A stretch of DNA of 64,000 nt. Origin: Sulfuricystis multivorans. GTDB taxonomy: Bacteria; Pseudomonadota; Gammaproteobacteria; Burkholderiales; Rhodocyclaceae. Under the pieces are notes generated by a model. That model did not search any database and had not been told where the DNA came from. It saw only the letters and a list, made by a program, of their open reading frames with translations. Shown piece after piece: positions 28,774 to 37,640 of this stretch; positions within the stretch are counted from its first letter, which is position 1, and the number at the start of each line of letters is the position of its first letter. Both the position numbers and the translations under genes were made by a program. Location: positions 1,674,001-1,738,000 of the forward strand of contig NZ_AP018718.1 of NCBI RefSeq assembly GCF_003966565.1. The letters are read 5' to 3'.

Positions 28774-30741
28774 ATGTCAGCGACCCCCGAAACGACGAAC
28801 GTAAAGTTGACCTTCCGCCACTTCAAGGACGGCGAAAAGCCCGATAGTTACAAGCGCTGGCAAGAAAAAATCTTCCAGGCGGGCTGGTCCTACAAGTGCC
28901 CGACCTACATCCAGTCCACGCCCCCGTGTCAGGGTTCCTGCCCGTCGGGCGAAGACATCCGCAGCTACCTGAACATCGTGCGCGGCATCGAAAAACCGCC
29001 GGTAGGCGCCGATGGCAAGCCGGTCATGCCGTGGCAGGAATATGCCTGGCGGCGCCTGACCGAAGCCAACCCCTTCCCGGCAGTGATGGGCCGTGTCTGC
29101 CCGGCGCCCTGCGAATCCGGCTGCAACCGCAACCAGGTCGAAGACCATGTCGGTATCAACTCGGTCGAACACTATCTGGGCGAATATGCGATCAAGAACA
29201 ACCTGCAGTTCAAGAAGCCCGAGAAACTGACCGGCAAGAAAGTCGCCGTGATCGGTGGTGGGCCTGCCGGTCTGTCGGTCGCCTACCAGCTGGCGCTGAA
29301 GGGTCATTCGGTCACCATCTTCGACGACCACGACAAGCTCGGTGGCATGATGCGCTACGGCATCCCGGGCTACCGCACGCCGCGTGAAGTGCTCGATGCC
29401 GAAATCCAGCGCATCCTCAACCTCGGTGTCGAGACGCGCTTGAACTGCAAAGTCGGTGTCGATGTCACGCTCGAGCAGATCCGCAAGGAATTCGACGCCG
29501 TCTTCCTCGGCCTCGGCGCCCAGGGCGGCCGCCAGCTTCCCGCCGAGGGCGCGGAAAACACGCCGAACGTGGTCACCGCGACCGCGTTCCTGAAAGCCTT
29601 CAACGACGGCCGCCTGAAGTCGGTCGGCAAGAATGTCGTGGTCGTGGGCGGCGGCGACACTTCGATGGACGTCGCCACCGTGGCGCGTCGTCTTGGCCAC
29701 ATCGACAAGGTCAACCCGACCGACTGGGAGAAAGCGATCGCCGGCCAGCTCGCCCAGGACGTGGCGGACATCTCCCGCAGAGAAGGCGCCAACGTGGTGC
29801 TGACCTCGGTGTTCATGACCGCCAGCAAGCACGAAATCGAGCACGCGCAATCCGAAGGGATCGAGATCATGCAAGGCTGGATGCCGGTCAAGGTGATCAA
29901 GGGCCCGGATGGCCGTGCCACCGCGTTGCGTGTCAAGCAATGCGAGGCCAAGATGGTCGCAGGCCGCCTCGACATCAAGCCGATCGAGGGCACCGAGAAG
30001 GACCTGCCGGCCGACTTGATCGTCTCGGCGATCGGCCAGACCATCGATCTGACTGGCCTGTCCGAATTCGACAACGGCAAGGGTGGCGTCTCCGCCGACC
30101 GGAATTACCAGGTGCAAGGCAAGCCCGGCGTGTTCTGCGGCGGTGACGTGATCCGCCCGCATCTTTTGACCACCGCAATCGGTCATGGTGCGATCGCCGC
30201 CGACGGCATCGACCAATTCCTGCAGGGCCTCGAAGTGGGCAAGCGGCCGAAGATCGACGTGCATTACTTCGACCTGCTGCGCAAGTATCACGAGAAGGGC
30301 GTCGAGTTCCATGAAATTCATGGCCCGATCCGCGGCTCCTCGGAGTCTAAGGACATCATCCACAACTTCGACAACCGCGCCGATCGCTACATCATCCCGC
30401 ACACCGAGTTGTTCCTTGGTCACTTCCAATACACGCCGCGCAACAAGCGCAAGATCGTCCATCTGACGAAGGAAGAGGCGCTCGGCAACTTCGAGGAACG
30501 CCTCGAGCCGCTCAACGATCAGCAAGTCGTTGCCGAGGCCAAGCGCTGCATGAGTTGCGGCCTGTGCTTCGAGTGCGACAACTGTGTGGTCTATTGCCCG
30601 CAGACGGCGGTCTATCGCGTCAAGAAGACCGAGGCGACCACCGGCCGCTACGTCGCCACCGACTACGACAAGTGCATCGGCTGCCACATCTGTCACGATG
30701 TCTGCCCGACTGGCTACATCCAGATGGGCCTTGGCGAGTAA
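28774..30741 (+). CDS. dsrL: DsrL, NAD(P)H-linked iron-sulfur flavoprotein of the reverse Dsr pathway
   Basis: A 655-residue protein related to the small subunit of glutamate synthase. In order it has N-terminal cysteines (CPTYIQSTPPCQGSCPSG), a FAD site (GGGPAGLSVAY), a NAD(P) site (VVGGGDTSMDVA), and C-terminal ferredoxin motifs (CMSCGLCFECDNCVVYCP and CIGCHICHDVCPTG). DsrL takes up electrons from DsrAB during sulfur oxidation and passes them to NAD(P)+; it is needed for sulfur globule oxidation in Allochromatium. The ATG at 28774 follows a GGAGACGACG site. The frame stays open upstream through part of dsrK in another phase, which is only overlap noise. Confidence 0.97.
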   Translation: MSATPETTNVKLTFRHFKDGEKPDSYKRWQEKIFQAGWSYKCPTYIQSTPPCQGSCPSGEDIRSYLNIVRGIEKPPVGADGKPVMPWQEYAWRRLTEANPFPAVMGRVCPAPCESGCNRNQVEDHVGINSVEHYLGEYAIKNNLQFKKPEKLTGKKVAVIGGGPAGLSVAYQLALKGHSVTIFDDHDKLGGMMRYGIPGYRTPREVLDAEIQRILNLGVETRLNCKVGVDVTLEQIRKEFDAVFLGLGAQGGRQLPAEGAENTPNVVTATAFLKAFNDGRLKSVGKNVVVVGGGDTSMDVATVARRLGHIDKVNPTDWEKAIAGQLAQDVADISRREGANVVLTSVFMTASKHEIEHAQSEGIEIMQGWMPVKVIKGPDGRATALRVKQCEAKMVAGRLDIKPIEGTEKDLPADLIVSAIGQTIDLTGLSEFDNGKGGVSADRNYQVQGKPGVFCGGDVIRPHLLTTAIGHGAIAADGIDQFLQGLEVGKRPKIDVHYFDLLRKYHEKGVEFHEIHGPIRGSSESKDIIHNFDNRADRYIIPHTELFLGHFQYTPRNKRKIVHLTKEEALGNFEERLEPLNDQQVVAEAKRCMSCGLCFECDNCVVYCPQTAVYRVKKTEATTGRYVATDYDKCIGCHICHDVCPTGYIQMGLGE

Positions 30742-30756
30742 CCTCGAGGAGAAGGG

Positions 30757-31146
30757 GTGAGGAGTATGGTCATCGTGAAGCGTTTACTCGTCGGTTTGGC
30801 GGCGGTCCTGCTGCTTGCCCCTACTCTCGCCGCCGCTGGTACGCCGCTGCCGCAGCTCAAGATCGAGAATCCGGGGTCATGCATCGCACCGGTGCCCGAG
30901 ATGCGCCGCAATCACATGGAGATGCTGAAGCACACCCGTGACCGGACCCTGCGCCAGGGTATCCGTGGCGAAAAGGCGAGCCTCAACGAGTGCATCAATT
31001 GTCATGCCAGCAAGACCACCGGCTCGGTGCTCGGCCCAGGCGGTTTCTGCCAGGAATGCCATGCCTACGCCGCCGTCAAGCCGGATTGTTGGGATTGTCA
31101 TCAACCCAAGGCCGGCAACCATCAGGCCGTGGGAGTGAAACCATGA
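30757..31146 (+). CDS. dsrJ: DsrMKJOP complex subunit DsrJ, triheme cytochrome c
   Basis: A 129-residue periplasmic cytochrome with three CxxCH heme sites (CINCH, CQECH, CWDCH) and the conserved distal cysteine in NPGSCIAP that ligates one heme in DsrJ. An N-terminal hydrophobic segment acts as signal or anchor. The start could be GTG at 30757, with GAGGAGAAG well spaced before it, or ATG at 30766, whose AGGAG is too close; the GTG is preferred. It overlaps dsrO by four bases. Confidence 0.93.
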   Translation: MRSMVIVKRLLVGLAAVLLLAPTLAAAGTPLPQLKIENPGSCIAPVPEMRRNHMEMLKHTRDRTLRQGIRGEKASLNECINCHASKTTGSVLGPGGFCQECHAYAAVKPDCWDCHQPKAGNHQAVGVKP

Positions 31147-31892
31147 GCGAAGACCGCATCGAGAACAAATCGCGCCGTAGTTTCGTCGGAGCAGCAGCCG
31201 TCGCCGGTATCGGCGTCGCCGCGCTGGCGCCCGGCCTCAAGTTGATCGAAGTCGCCGGTGCCGCGCAGCGAGCGCCGGGTGAGCCGGCTTCTTCCGCCGT
31301 GCGCTGGGGCATGCTGATCGACACCAGCAAGTGCGCGAGCGGCTGCGACGCCTGCGTGAAGGCCTGCGCGCTTGAAAACGGCATCAACGAAACCGTCACT
31401 GACGCACGCCAGGGCTCCCAGTGGATCCGCAAGATCGATCTCAAAGATCCCAAGACGGGGCAGGAGCATTCGTTGCCGATGCTCTGTCAGCACTGCGAAC
31501 ACCCGCCCTGCGTCGATGTCTGCCCGACCGGAGCCTCGATGAAACGCGCCGATGGCATCGTGCTCGTCGACCGCCACATCTGCATCGGTTGCCGCTATTG
31601 CATGATGGCTTGCCCCTACAAGGCGCGCTCGCTGGTGCATATGCCGCTCACCGAGCAGAATCCTCTGGTGCCGCGCGGCCAGGGATGTGTAGAAGCCTGT
31701 ACCTTCTGCGTGCATCGGGTCGATCGCGGCCAACAGCCGGCCTGTGTCGAGGCCTGCCCGGAAAAGGCCATGCTGTTCGGTAATCTCAACGACCCGAACA
31801 GCGAAATTGCCCAGCGCATTGCGAAAGAAAAGACCACGCAGGTGCGCGCCGATCTGAAACTGAATCTTGGCGTGCGTTACCAGGGAATCTGA
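31143..31892 (+). CDS. dsrO: DsrMKJOP complex subunit DsrO, periplasmic iron-sulfur protein
   Basis: A 249-residue ferredoxin-like subunit with a twin-arginine signal (KSRRSFVGAAA). Cysteine groups for several 4Fe-4S clusters are present: CASGCDACVKAC, CQHCEHPPCVDVCP, CIGCRYCMMACP and CTFCVHRVDRGQQPACVEACP. It sits on the periplasmic side and links DsrJ with DsrP. ATGA overlap with dsrJ couples their translation. Confidence 0.96.
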   Translation: MSEDRIENKSRRSFVGAAAVAGIGVAALAPGLKLIEVAGAAQRAPGEPASSAVRWGMLIDTSKCASGCDACVKACALENGINETVTDARQGSQWIRKIDLKDPKTGQEHSLPMLCQHCEHPPCVDVCPTGASMKRADGIVLVDRHICIGCRYCMMACPYKARSLVHMPLTEQNPLVPRGQGCVEACTFCVHRVDRGQQPACVEACPEKAMLFGNLNDPNSEIAQRIAKEKTTQVRADLKLNLGVRYQGI

Positions 31893-31897
31893 CGACC

Positions 31898-33103
31898 ATG
31901 CAATCTGCCCTCACCCAACGTCTGCGCATACCGAACTTCTACCTCTTGGCAGCCATTGGTGCCATCCTCACCGTGGCAGGCACACTTGCCGCCTTCTACA
32001 TGGAGCATCACGGCCACCAGGTGACCGGCATGAACAACCAGGTCTTCTGGGGCTTGCCACACGTGTTCGCGATCTTCCTGATCGTCGGCGCATCGGGCGT
32101 GCTCAACGTCGCCTCGATCGGCACCGTCTTCGGCAAGAAGGTCTACAAACCACGCGGGCCGCTCTCCGGTTTACTGGCGATCACCATGCTGGCTGCGGGT
32201 CTGTTCGTGATCATGCTCGACCTGGGGCGTGCCGATCGTCTGATCGTCGCGATGACGCACGTCAACTGGACCTCGGTGTTCGGGTGGAACATGGTGCTGT
32301 ATCCCGTGTTTTTTGGCCTGGTTGGCCTCTACGTCTGGCTGCTGCTCGACCGTAAGATGTATGCCTATTCCAAGGCAGCGGGCACGGCGGCCTTCATCTG
32401 GCGTCTGGTGATGACCACTGGTACCGGTTCCATCTTCGGTTTCGTCGTCGCGCGCCAGGCCTATCATTCCGCAGTCATCGCCCCGATGTTCATCATCATG
32501 TCGTTCGCCTGGGGGCTGGCGATGTTCCTACTTTTCCAAACGGCGATGTACAAATGGCAGGGCACCCAGCTGAATGAGGAAATCCGCCTGCGGCTCAACA
32601 ATCTGCTGGGAACCTTCGTGGCAGCGGTCGCCTATTTCGTCGTCGTCTATCATCTCACCAACATCTACTACGCGAAGCAGACCGCCTTCGAACACTTCAT
32701 CCTCGTCTCCGGCGGCATTTATCCGCAACTGTTCTGGGTCGGCTTCGTCGTCGTCGGCACGCTCCTGCCGCTGCTGTTCGTCTTCGTCCCCGCGCTGCGC
32801 AACACACCTTCTTCCAGCATCCTGGCGTCGATTTTCACCATCCTCGGCGGCTTGGCCTTCCTGTATGTATTCATCATCGGCGGGCAAGCCTATCCGCTCG
32901 AAATCTTCCCGGGCATGGAGGTGAAAAGCAGCTTTTTCGATGGCGTGGTCGATCCCTACACGCCCAGCTTGCCCGAGATCCTGCTCAGTATTGGCGGGTT
33001 CGGCCTGTATTTCCTGCTCAGTCTGCTCGCCGTCCATGTATTGCCTTTCATGCCGCAGGACGACATCGCCCAGTTGCAGGCATCGGGCGCGCTACACGAC
33101 TGA
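31898..33103 (+). CDS. dsrP: DsrMKJOP complex subunit DsrP, NrfD-like membrane protein
   Basis: A 401-residue polytopic protein with about ten membrane helices, of the NrfD/PsrC family that exchanges electrons with the quinone pool. The end of the protein (VLPFMPQDDIAQL) is cytoplasmic. It follows dsrO by five bases. A 54-base gap holding a hairpin separates it from dsrN. Confidence 0.95.
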   Translation: MQSALTQRLRIPNFYLLAAIGAILTVAGTLAAFYMEHHGHQVTGMNNQVFWGLPHVFAIFLIVGASGVLNVASIGTVFGKKVYKPRGPLSGLLAITMLAAGLFVIMLDLGRADRLIVAMTHVNWTSVFGWNMVLYPVFFGLVGLYVWLLLDRKMYAYSKAAGTAAFIWRLVMTTGTGSIFGFVVARQAYHSAVIAPMFIIMSFAWGLAMFLLFQTAMYKWQGTQLNEEIRLRLNNLLGTFVAAVAYFVVVYHLTNIYYAKQTAFEHFILVSGGIYPQLFWVGFVVVGTLLPLLFVFVPALRNTPSSSILASIFTILGGLAFLYVFIIGGQAYPLEIFPGMEVKSSFFDGVVDPYTPSLPEILLSIGGFGLYFLLSLLAVHVLPFMPQDDIAQLQASGALHD

Positions 33104-33119
33104 AGCATGCTGCGCGGCT

Positions 33120-33137
33120 GAATCCCGACAGGGATTC
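33120..33137 (+). promoter_or_regulatory. Hairpin between dsrP and dsrN
   Basis: GAATCCC, loop GACA, GGGATTC: a perfect seven-pair stem with a tetraloop, no T-run after it. It is the third hairpin placed exactly between cistrons of the dsr cluster. Confidence 0.65.
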
Positions 33138-33157
33138 GCCGGGCAACGGTTTCCTCC

Positions 33158-34561
33158 ATGCACCGTTTCCTGATCTCCGCCGCGCACAAGTCCTCGGGCA
33201 AGACCACGCTTTCCATCGGTCTGTGTGCGGCGCTCTCCGCACGCGGTCTCGCCGTGCAACCCTTCAAGAAGGGCCCGGACTACATCGATCCGCTCTGGCT
33301 TTCCAGAGCGGCGGGGCGAGGTTGCCGCAATCTCGACTTCTTCCTCTCCCCGCACGAAGAGATCCTTCGCCAGTTTAGCCAAGGCCATGACGCCGACGTC
33401 TGCCTGGTCGAGGGCAACAAGGGGCTCTACGACGGGCTCGCGCTCGATGGCAGCAACAGCAACGCAGCGCTGGCCCGGCTCCTCGATCTGCCGGTGATCC
33501 TGGTGCTCGACGCGCGCGGCCAGACGCGCGGCATCGCCCCGCTGATCCTCGGTTACCAGGCCTTCGATCCAGCGATCCGCATCGTCGGCGTGATCCTCAA
33601 CCGCCTCGGCGGCAGCCGTCACGAAGCCAAGCTGCGCGCCGTCGTCGAGCACTACACCCACGTGCCCGTGCTTGGCGCGATCCACGAAGATCCGCAGCTA
33701 GCGGTCGTCGAACGCCATCTCGGTCTGATGCCGGCGAACGAAGCCGCTCATGCCCATGAGACCATCGCCGCGATTGCCGACCGTGTCGCCCGGCAGGTCG
33801 ATCTCGACAGGCTGCTGGCCATCACCAAGACCGATGTGGCACTCTCCCCTCCTCCGCCCCGCCCGGCCCAGCCCAGCCCCAAAATCCGCGTGGCCATCGC
33901 TCGCGATGCCGCCTTCGGCTTCTACTACAGCGACGATCTCGAAGCGCTCGAGGACGCCGGTGCCGAGCTCGTCCCCTTCGATACCCTCAGTGATGCGCAT
34001 CTGCCGCCCTGTGATGCGCTGCTGATCGGCGGCGGCTTTCCCGAGTCCTTTCTCGACGAGCTCGCCGCCAACACCAGCCTGCGCGAGGAGATTCGCACCG
34101 CAATCACAGCCGGTATGCCCGCCTATGCCGAGTGCGGCGGCCTGATGTATTTGGCCCGTTCGATCACCTGGCAAGGCAAATCCCGGCCGATGGTCGGGGT
34201 GATCCCGGGTGACATTCTGATGCACGACAAACCGGTCGGCCGCGGTTACGTGATCATCGAGCCGACCCAGGATCATCCGTGGTGGCAGGCGCAGAGGTGC
34301 CGTCCCGCGAGCGCCGAACTTCCTGCGATCCACGCCCACGAATTCCACTACTCCGAGATTCGCGGGCTGCCGGCCGACCAGCGCTATGCCTATCGGGTCA
34401 AACGCGGCCACGGCACCGATGGCCAGCACGACGGCATCCTTTGCCACAATCTGCTGGCCTCTTACACCCACCTGCGCGGCACGGCCGGTTGTGACTGGCC
34501 GGCACGCTTCATCCGCTTTGTTAACATGAAATACGATCAGCCATGCCCTCGACGTTCGTGA
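33158..34561 (+). CDS. dsrN: DsrN, siroheme amidase (cobyrinate a,c-diamide synthase family)
   Basis: A 467-residue CbiA/CobB-like enzyme: an N-terminal ATP-binding part (SAAHKSSGKTTLSIGL, FKKGPDYIDPLW) and a C-terminal glutamine amidotransferase part (YAECGGLMYLARSI with the nucleophile Cys, and HAHEFHYSEI). In the dsr context it amidates siroheme to the siro-amide of DsrAB. A copy of the dispersed repeat at 34297-34323 encodes CRPASAELP in the amidotransferase domain, between EPTQDHPWW and AIHAHEFHYSE, and looks like an added surface peptide. Confidence 0.94.
   Translation: MHRFLISAAHKSSGKTTLSIGLCAALSARGLAVQPFKKGPDYIDPLWLSRAAGRGCRNLDFFLSPHEEILRQFSQGHDADVCLVEGNKGLYDGLALDGSNSNAALARLLDLPVILVLDARGQTRGIAPLILGYQAFDPAIRIVGVILNRLGGSRHEAKLRAVVEHYTHVPVLGAIHEDPQLAVVERHLGLMPANEAAHAHETIAAIADRVARQVDLDRLLAITKTDVALSPPPPRPAQPSPKIRVAIARDAAFGFYYSDDLEALEDAGAELVPFDTLSDAHLPPCDALLIGGGFPESFLDELAANTSLREEIRTAITAGMPAYAECGGLMYLARSITWQGKSRPMVGVIPGDILMHDKPVGRGYVIIEPTQDHPWWQAQRCRPASAELPAIHAHEFHYSEIRGLPADQRYAYRVKRGHGTDGQHDGILCHNLLASYTHLRGTAGCDWPARFIRFVNMKYDQPCPRRS
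34297..34323 (+). repeat. Dispersed 26-bp repeat, copy 6 (inside dsrN)
   Basis: GTGCCGTCCCGCGAGCGCCG followed by AACTTCC. It is read as CRPASAELP, in the same frame as the copy in queG (CRPAGADFP). Confidence 0.7.
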
Positions 34562-34605
34562 CTCGACCGGAAGATCACCCTCGAGGCGAAAGCCGCGCAC
34601 ACGCC

Positions 34606-34708
34606 GTAGGGGTAGGCCTTGTGCCTACCCCCTTGTGCCTACCCGTCAACTCGCCCATAGGGCGGGCACAAGACCCACACATAGGGCGGGCACAAGACCC
34701 GCCCCTAC
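34606..34708. repeat. Palindromic and direct repeats downstream of dsrN
   Basis: GGGGTAGG (34609-34616) pairs with CCTACCCC (34624-34631). TGCCTACCC occurs twice (34622-34630, 34636-34644). The 19-base unit ATAGGGCGGGCACAAGACC occurs twice, at 34657-34675 and 34681-34699, and the second copy is followed by GCCCCTAC, complementary to the GTAGGGG at the left end. The whole resembles repetitive extragenic palindromes. Confidence 0.7.
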
Positions 34709-34782
34709 AGGATGTGGGCGGGTGTTTATTCTTGCGCATGGCTATTTCATCCTCTGCGGGTGAGCGTGGTGATCATGCGCGT

Positions 34783-34930
34783 TAGCAGGCCGTTGAAAAA
34801 CGTCACGAGGATGGCCAGATGCAAGGCGCACGGAGCGCAGCGACCGAGACATATCAATAAGATAGGCGAGGGAGCGAGCACCGCGCAACGCCGCAGATGG
34901 CCACCGCAGTAGTTTTTCAACAGCCTGTTA
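34783..34930. mobile_element. MITE-like element with 19-bp terminal inverted repeats
   Basis: The left end TAGCAGGCCGTTGAAAAAC (34783-34801) and the right end (34912-34930, complement TAACAGGCTGTTGAAAAAC) match at 17 of 19 bases. The 148-base interior has no reading frame. A GGCTGTTGAAAAA-type end is common in non-autonomous elements. No clear target duplication was found. Confidence 0.7.
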
Positions 34931-34964
34931 GACAATGTAACATTCCCACTCTGGAGACAGTCCC

Positions 34965-35339
34965 ATGTTTACCCTGACCCCTGCCGCTGCCCAGCAAATC
35001 ATCGCTGCCGCCGCAGCCTACCCCAACGATGACGAAGACATGCCCTGCCTGCGCGTCGCGGCCAAGATCGAAGACGGCGATATCGTTTACGGCATGGGTT
35101 TCGACGAAGAGCGCGAACAGGATACGGTCGTCGAATCCTGTGGCGTCACCGTGCTGATCTCACCTTTGAGCCGCGACCTGCTGGCCGATGCGACGCTCGA
35201 TTTCGTCGAACTGCGGCCCGGCGAATTCCAGTTCGTCTTCCTGCACGGAGAAACGGCTCCAGGCGCAGAGGGCGGCTGTGCCAGTCGCAGCAGCGGCTGC
35301 GGTGGCTGTGGCGGAGGGACGGCGGGAGGTTGTGGCTGA
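34965..35339 (+). CDS. dsrR: DsrR-like A-type iron-sulfur carrier homologue with cysteine-rich tail
   Basis: A 124-residue protein of the HesB/IscA fold ([40 protein letters not shown]). The first IscA cysteine position is not conserved, as in DsrR of Allochromatium, which is thought to help produce DsrAB without acting as a cluster carrier. Unlike that protein, the C-terminus is a glycine- and cysteine-rich tail with about four cysteines in the last 22 residues. It lies one base before the siroheme methyltransferase gene and 403 bases after dsrN. The dsrR name rests on fold and position. Confidence 0.75.
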   Translation: MFTLTPAAAQQIIAAAAAYPNDDEDMPCLRVAAKIEDGDIVYGMGFDEEREQDTVVESCGVTVLISPLSRDLLADATLDFVELRPGEFQFVFLHGETAPGAEGGCASRSSGCGGCGGGTAGGCG

Positions 35340-35340
35340 G

Positions 35341-36135
35341 ATGGACCATCCCCTGCTTCCCGAAGTGCCCAGCCGCGGCGCGGCCGTGCCCGGCACGGTC
35401 TATCTGGTCGGTGCCGGACCGGGTGATCCGGAGCTCTTGACGCTGCGCGCGTTGCGGCTGATCCGCGAGGCCGACGTCTTGGTTCATGATCAGCTCGTCT
35501 CCGAGGCGATCCTCGGTCTGGTCAATCCGGTGGCCGAGCGCATCTATGCCGGTAAGCAACGCGGCAACCATGCGGTGCCTCAGGAGGACCTGAATCGACT
35601 GCTGGTGCAGCTCGCCAAGCAAAACAAACGTGTCGTGCGCCTCAAGGGGGGCGATCCCTACACCTTCGGCCGCGGCGGCGAGGAGGTCGAAACGCTGCGC
35701 GAAAACGGCGTACCTTTCGAGGTCGTGCCGGGCGTCACCGCGGCGGCCGGTGTCGCCGCCTACGCCGGCATACCGCTCACCCACCGCAATTACGCCCAGG
35801 CTTGCGTCTATGTCACCGGTCACCTCAAGGATGGCAGCATGAACCTCGACTGGCCAGGGCTCGCCCGCCGCCGTCAGACGGTGATCATCTACATGGGGCT
35901 CTCTGGCCTGTCCTACCTGTGCGAACAGCTGATCGCGCACGGCCTGCCGCCCGACTGGCCCGCGGCGATCGTCCAGCAGGGCACCACCCCAAATCAGCGT
36001 ACCGTCACCGGCACGCTGGCTACCTTGCCAGAACTCGCCGCCCAGGCCGGTCTCAAACCACCGACGCTGATCATCGTCGGCGAAGTCGTCCGGCTCCGCG
36101 ACAAACTCGCCTGGTTCGAGAAAACCCCTGTTTGA
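35341..36135 (+). CDS. cobA: Uroporphyrinogen-III C-methyltransferase
   Basis: A 264-residue SUMT enzyme that makes precorrin-2, the first step from uroporphyrinogen III to siroheme. Motifs: [42 protein letters not shown] and [21 protein letters not shown]. It lacks the dehydrogenase/chelatase domain of CysG. The start at 35341 follows the dsrR stop codon after one base. Location next to dsr genes suggests it feeds siroheme to DsrAB, where DsrN modifies it. Confidence 0.95.
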   Translation: MDHPLLPEVPSRGAAVPGTVYLVGAGPGDPELLTLRALRLIREADVLVHDQLVSEAILGLVNPVAERIYAGKQRGNHAVPQEDLNRLLVQLAKQNKRVVRLKGGDPYTFGRGGEEVETLRENGVPFEVVPGVTAAAGVAAYAGIPLTHRNYAQACVYVTGHLKDGSMNLDWPGLARRRQTVIIYMGLSGLSYLCEQLIAHGLPPDWPAAIVQQGTTPNQRTVTGTLATLPELAAQAGLKPPTLIIVGEVVRLRDKLAWFEKTPV

Positions 36136-36224
36136 ACAAGGACTGACGTCCTGCGAAAGCAGGGGGTTTTCCACGAGTTCTCTCAAGACCGGCGCCAGCA
36201 TTGTCGTTATATCGTGGTAAAGCC

Positions 36225-37640
36225 ATGGCCAACCACGACAGCGAAGCCCAATTCATCGACATCGCCGATCTGCGCATCGGGATGTACGTCTATGTCGATC
36301 TGGGCTGGATCAAACATCCTTTCGCGCTGAACAGCTTCAAGATCAGCTCGCAGGACCAGATCGACACGCTGATCGAACTGGGCGTCAAGCGCATCCGCTG
36401 GTCGCCGGAAAAGAGCGATCTCGAGCCACGCACCGAGAATGCCCAGAACGCAGTGGCTGGGAATGAGGATGCTCCAGCGGTGGATGACGCACAAAAATTC
36501 GGCGCTGACGGAACGGCACCTTCCAATCCAACCGGCAACGGAACAGCTCACGGACATGAGCCCCCAAGCGCTGCAGGGCGACAGGCAATCAGCGAAATCG
36601 TCGCCGCGGAAGCAGCCGCGCGTGTCGAAGAACGCCGTCGGCGGCAACAACGGCTCGCCGATCAGCTCAAGAGCCTGGAAATCTGCGAACGCGAGTTTTC
36701 CAGCGCATCACGCGGCTATCGCCAGCTCTGCGAACAAGTCGCCTCCCAGCCGGAAATCGCCCGCGAACGCGCCAGCGCGATCGTCGGCACGATGCTCAAC
36801 GAGATGCTCGGCCAGCAGGAAACCGCGATCCGCTTGCTCTCCGAAGGCGTCGGCGATCGCACCGCGCAACATGCCATCAACGTCACGGTCATCGCCCTAC
36901 TGCTCGGCAAGGCACTCGGCCTCGACGACACTCGGCTCGAGACACTCGGCAATGGCGCGCTGCTGCACGACATCGGACTGATCGAGCTGCCGGAGCGGCT
37001 GCGCTGGTTCGACAAGCATTTCACCACTGCCGAACGACGGCTCTATCAAGAACACGTCCCCCATGGCATCAAGCTTGCCGAGCGGATGAGGCTGCCTACC
37101 GAACAACGCGCGATCATCGCCCAGCATCACGAGCTCGCCGATGGACGAGGTTTCCCGCAAGGCTTGAGCGGCGAGCAAATCGACCCTCTGGCGCGCATCG
37201 TCGCGCTGGTCAATCTCTACGACAACCTCTGCAATCCGGTCCATCCGGCCCAGGCGCTCACGCCGCACGAAGCGCAGCGGCTGATCTTCGCGCAGATGCG
37301 CAACCAGTTCGACCCGAAGGTGCTGATGCCCTTCATCCGCATGATGGGCGTCTATCCGCCTGGATCATGTGTCGAGCTCACCGACGGACGTTTCGCCCTG
37401 GTCGTCTCGGTCAATGCCGCACGTCCTCTCAAACCGAACGTGATCATCTTTGATCCGCGCATCCCGCGCGACGAAGCCCTGGTCGAGAACCTCGAACAGG
37501 CCGGGGAACTCGGTATTCGCCGGAGCTTGAAGCCACTGCAATTGCCGCGCGCCGCCTTCGATTATCTGTCGCCGCGCCAGCGCGTCTGCTACTTTTTCGA
37601 GCGAGCCATGCCGATCCATGAACACGGGGTCAGTCGATGA
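36225..37640 (+). CDS. HD-GYP domain c-di-GMP phosphodiesterase with DUF3391 N-terminus
   Basis: A 471-residue protein: DUF3391 at residues about 8-75 (IADLRIGMYVYVDLGWIKHPF), a low-complexity linker, a helical region, and a complete HD-GYP domain (about 205-390) with LLHDIGLIELP and HHELADGRGFP. Such domains hydrolyse c-di-GMP, and the intact HD and GYP-type residues predict activity. The linker around residues 85-105 contains a reverse copy of the dispersed repeat (KFGADGTAP). Its stop overlaps the next gene by four bases, a GGDEF-EAL protein, so synthesis and breakdown of c-di-GMP may be co-regulated. TTG at 36201 is a weaker alternative start. Confidence 0.93.
   Translation: MANHDSEAQFIDIADLRIGMYVYVDLGWIKHPFALNSFKISSQDQIDTLIELGVKRIRWSPEKSDLEPRTENAQNAVAGNEDAPAVDDAQKFGADGTAPSNPTGNGTAHGHEPPSAAGRQAISEIVAAEAAARVEERRRRQQRLADQLKSLEICEREFSSASRGYRQLCEQVASQPEIARERASAIVGTMLNEMLGQQETAIRLLSEGVGDRTAQHAINVTVIALLLGKALGLDDTRLETLGNGALLHDIGLIELPERLRWFDKHFTTAERRLYQEHVPHGIKLAERMRLPTEQRAIIAQHHELADGRGFPQGLSGEQIDPLARIVALVNLYDNLCNPVHPAQALTPHEAQRLIFAQMRNQFDPKVLMPFIRMMGVYPPGSCVELTDGRFALVVSVNAARPLKPNVIIFDPRIPRDEALVENLEQAGELGIRRSLKPLQLPRAAFDYLSPRQRVCYFFERAMPIHEHGVSR
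36495..36520 (-). repeat. Dispersed 26-bp repeat, copy 7 (inside the HD-GYP gene, reverse)
   Basis: On the minus strand GTGCCGTTCCGTCAGCGCCG followed by AATTT. On the coding strand it is read as KFGADGTAP in the linker. Confidence 0.65.

Larger units (their letters stand above)
34562..34964. other. Repeat-filled gap between dsrN and the dsrR-like gene
   Basis: These 403 bases contain no credible gene. They hold a cluster of G/C-rich inverted and direct repeats (34606-34708) and a 148-base inverted-repeat element (34783-34930). They separate the main dsr cluster from dsrR and the siroheme gene, so those probably have their own promoter. Confidence 0.6.

Noticed and set aside
36201-36224. TTG start giving eight more residues for the HD-GYP protein
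   Set aside because: No ribosome site fits it, and DUF3391 proteins start shortly before IDIADLRIG; ATG 36225 is adequate.
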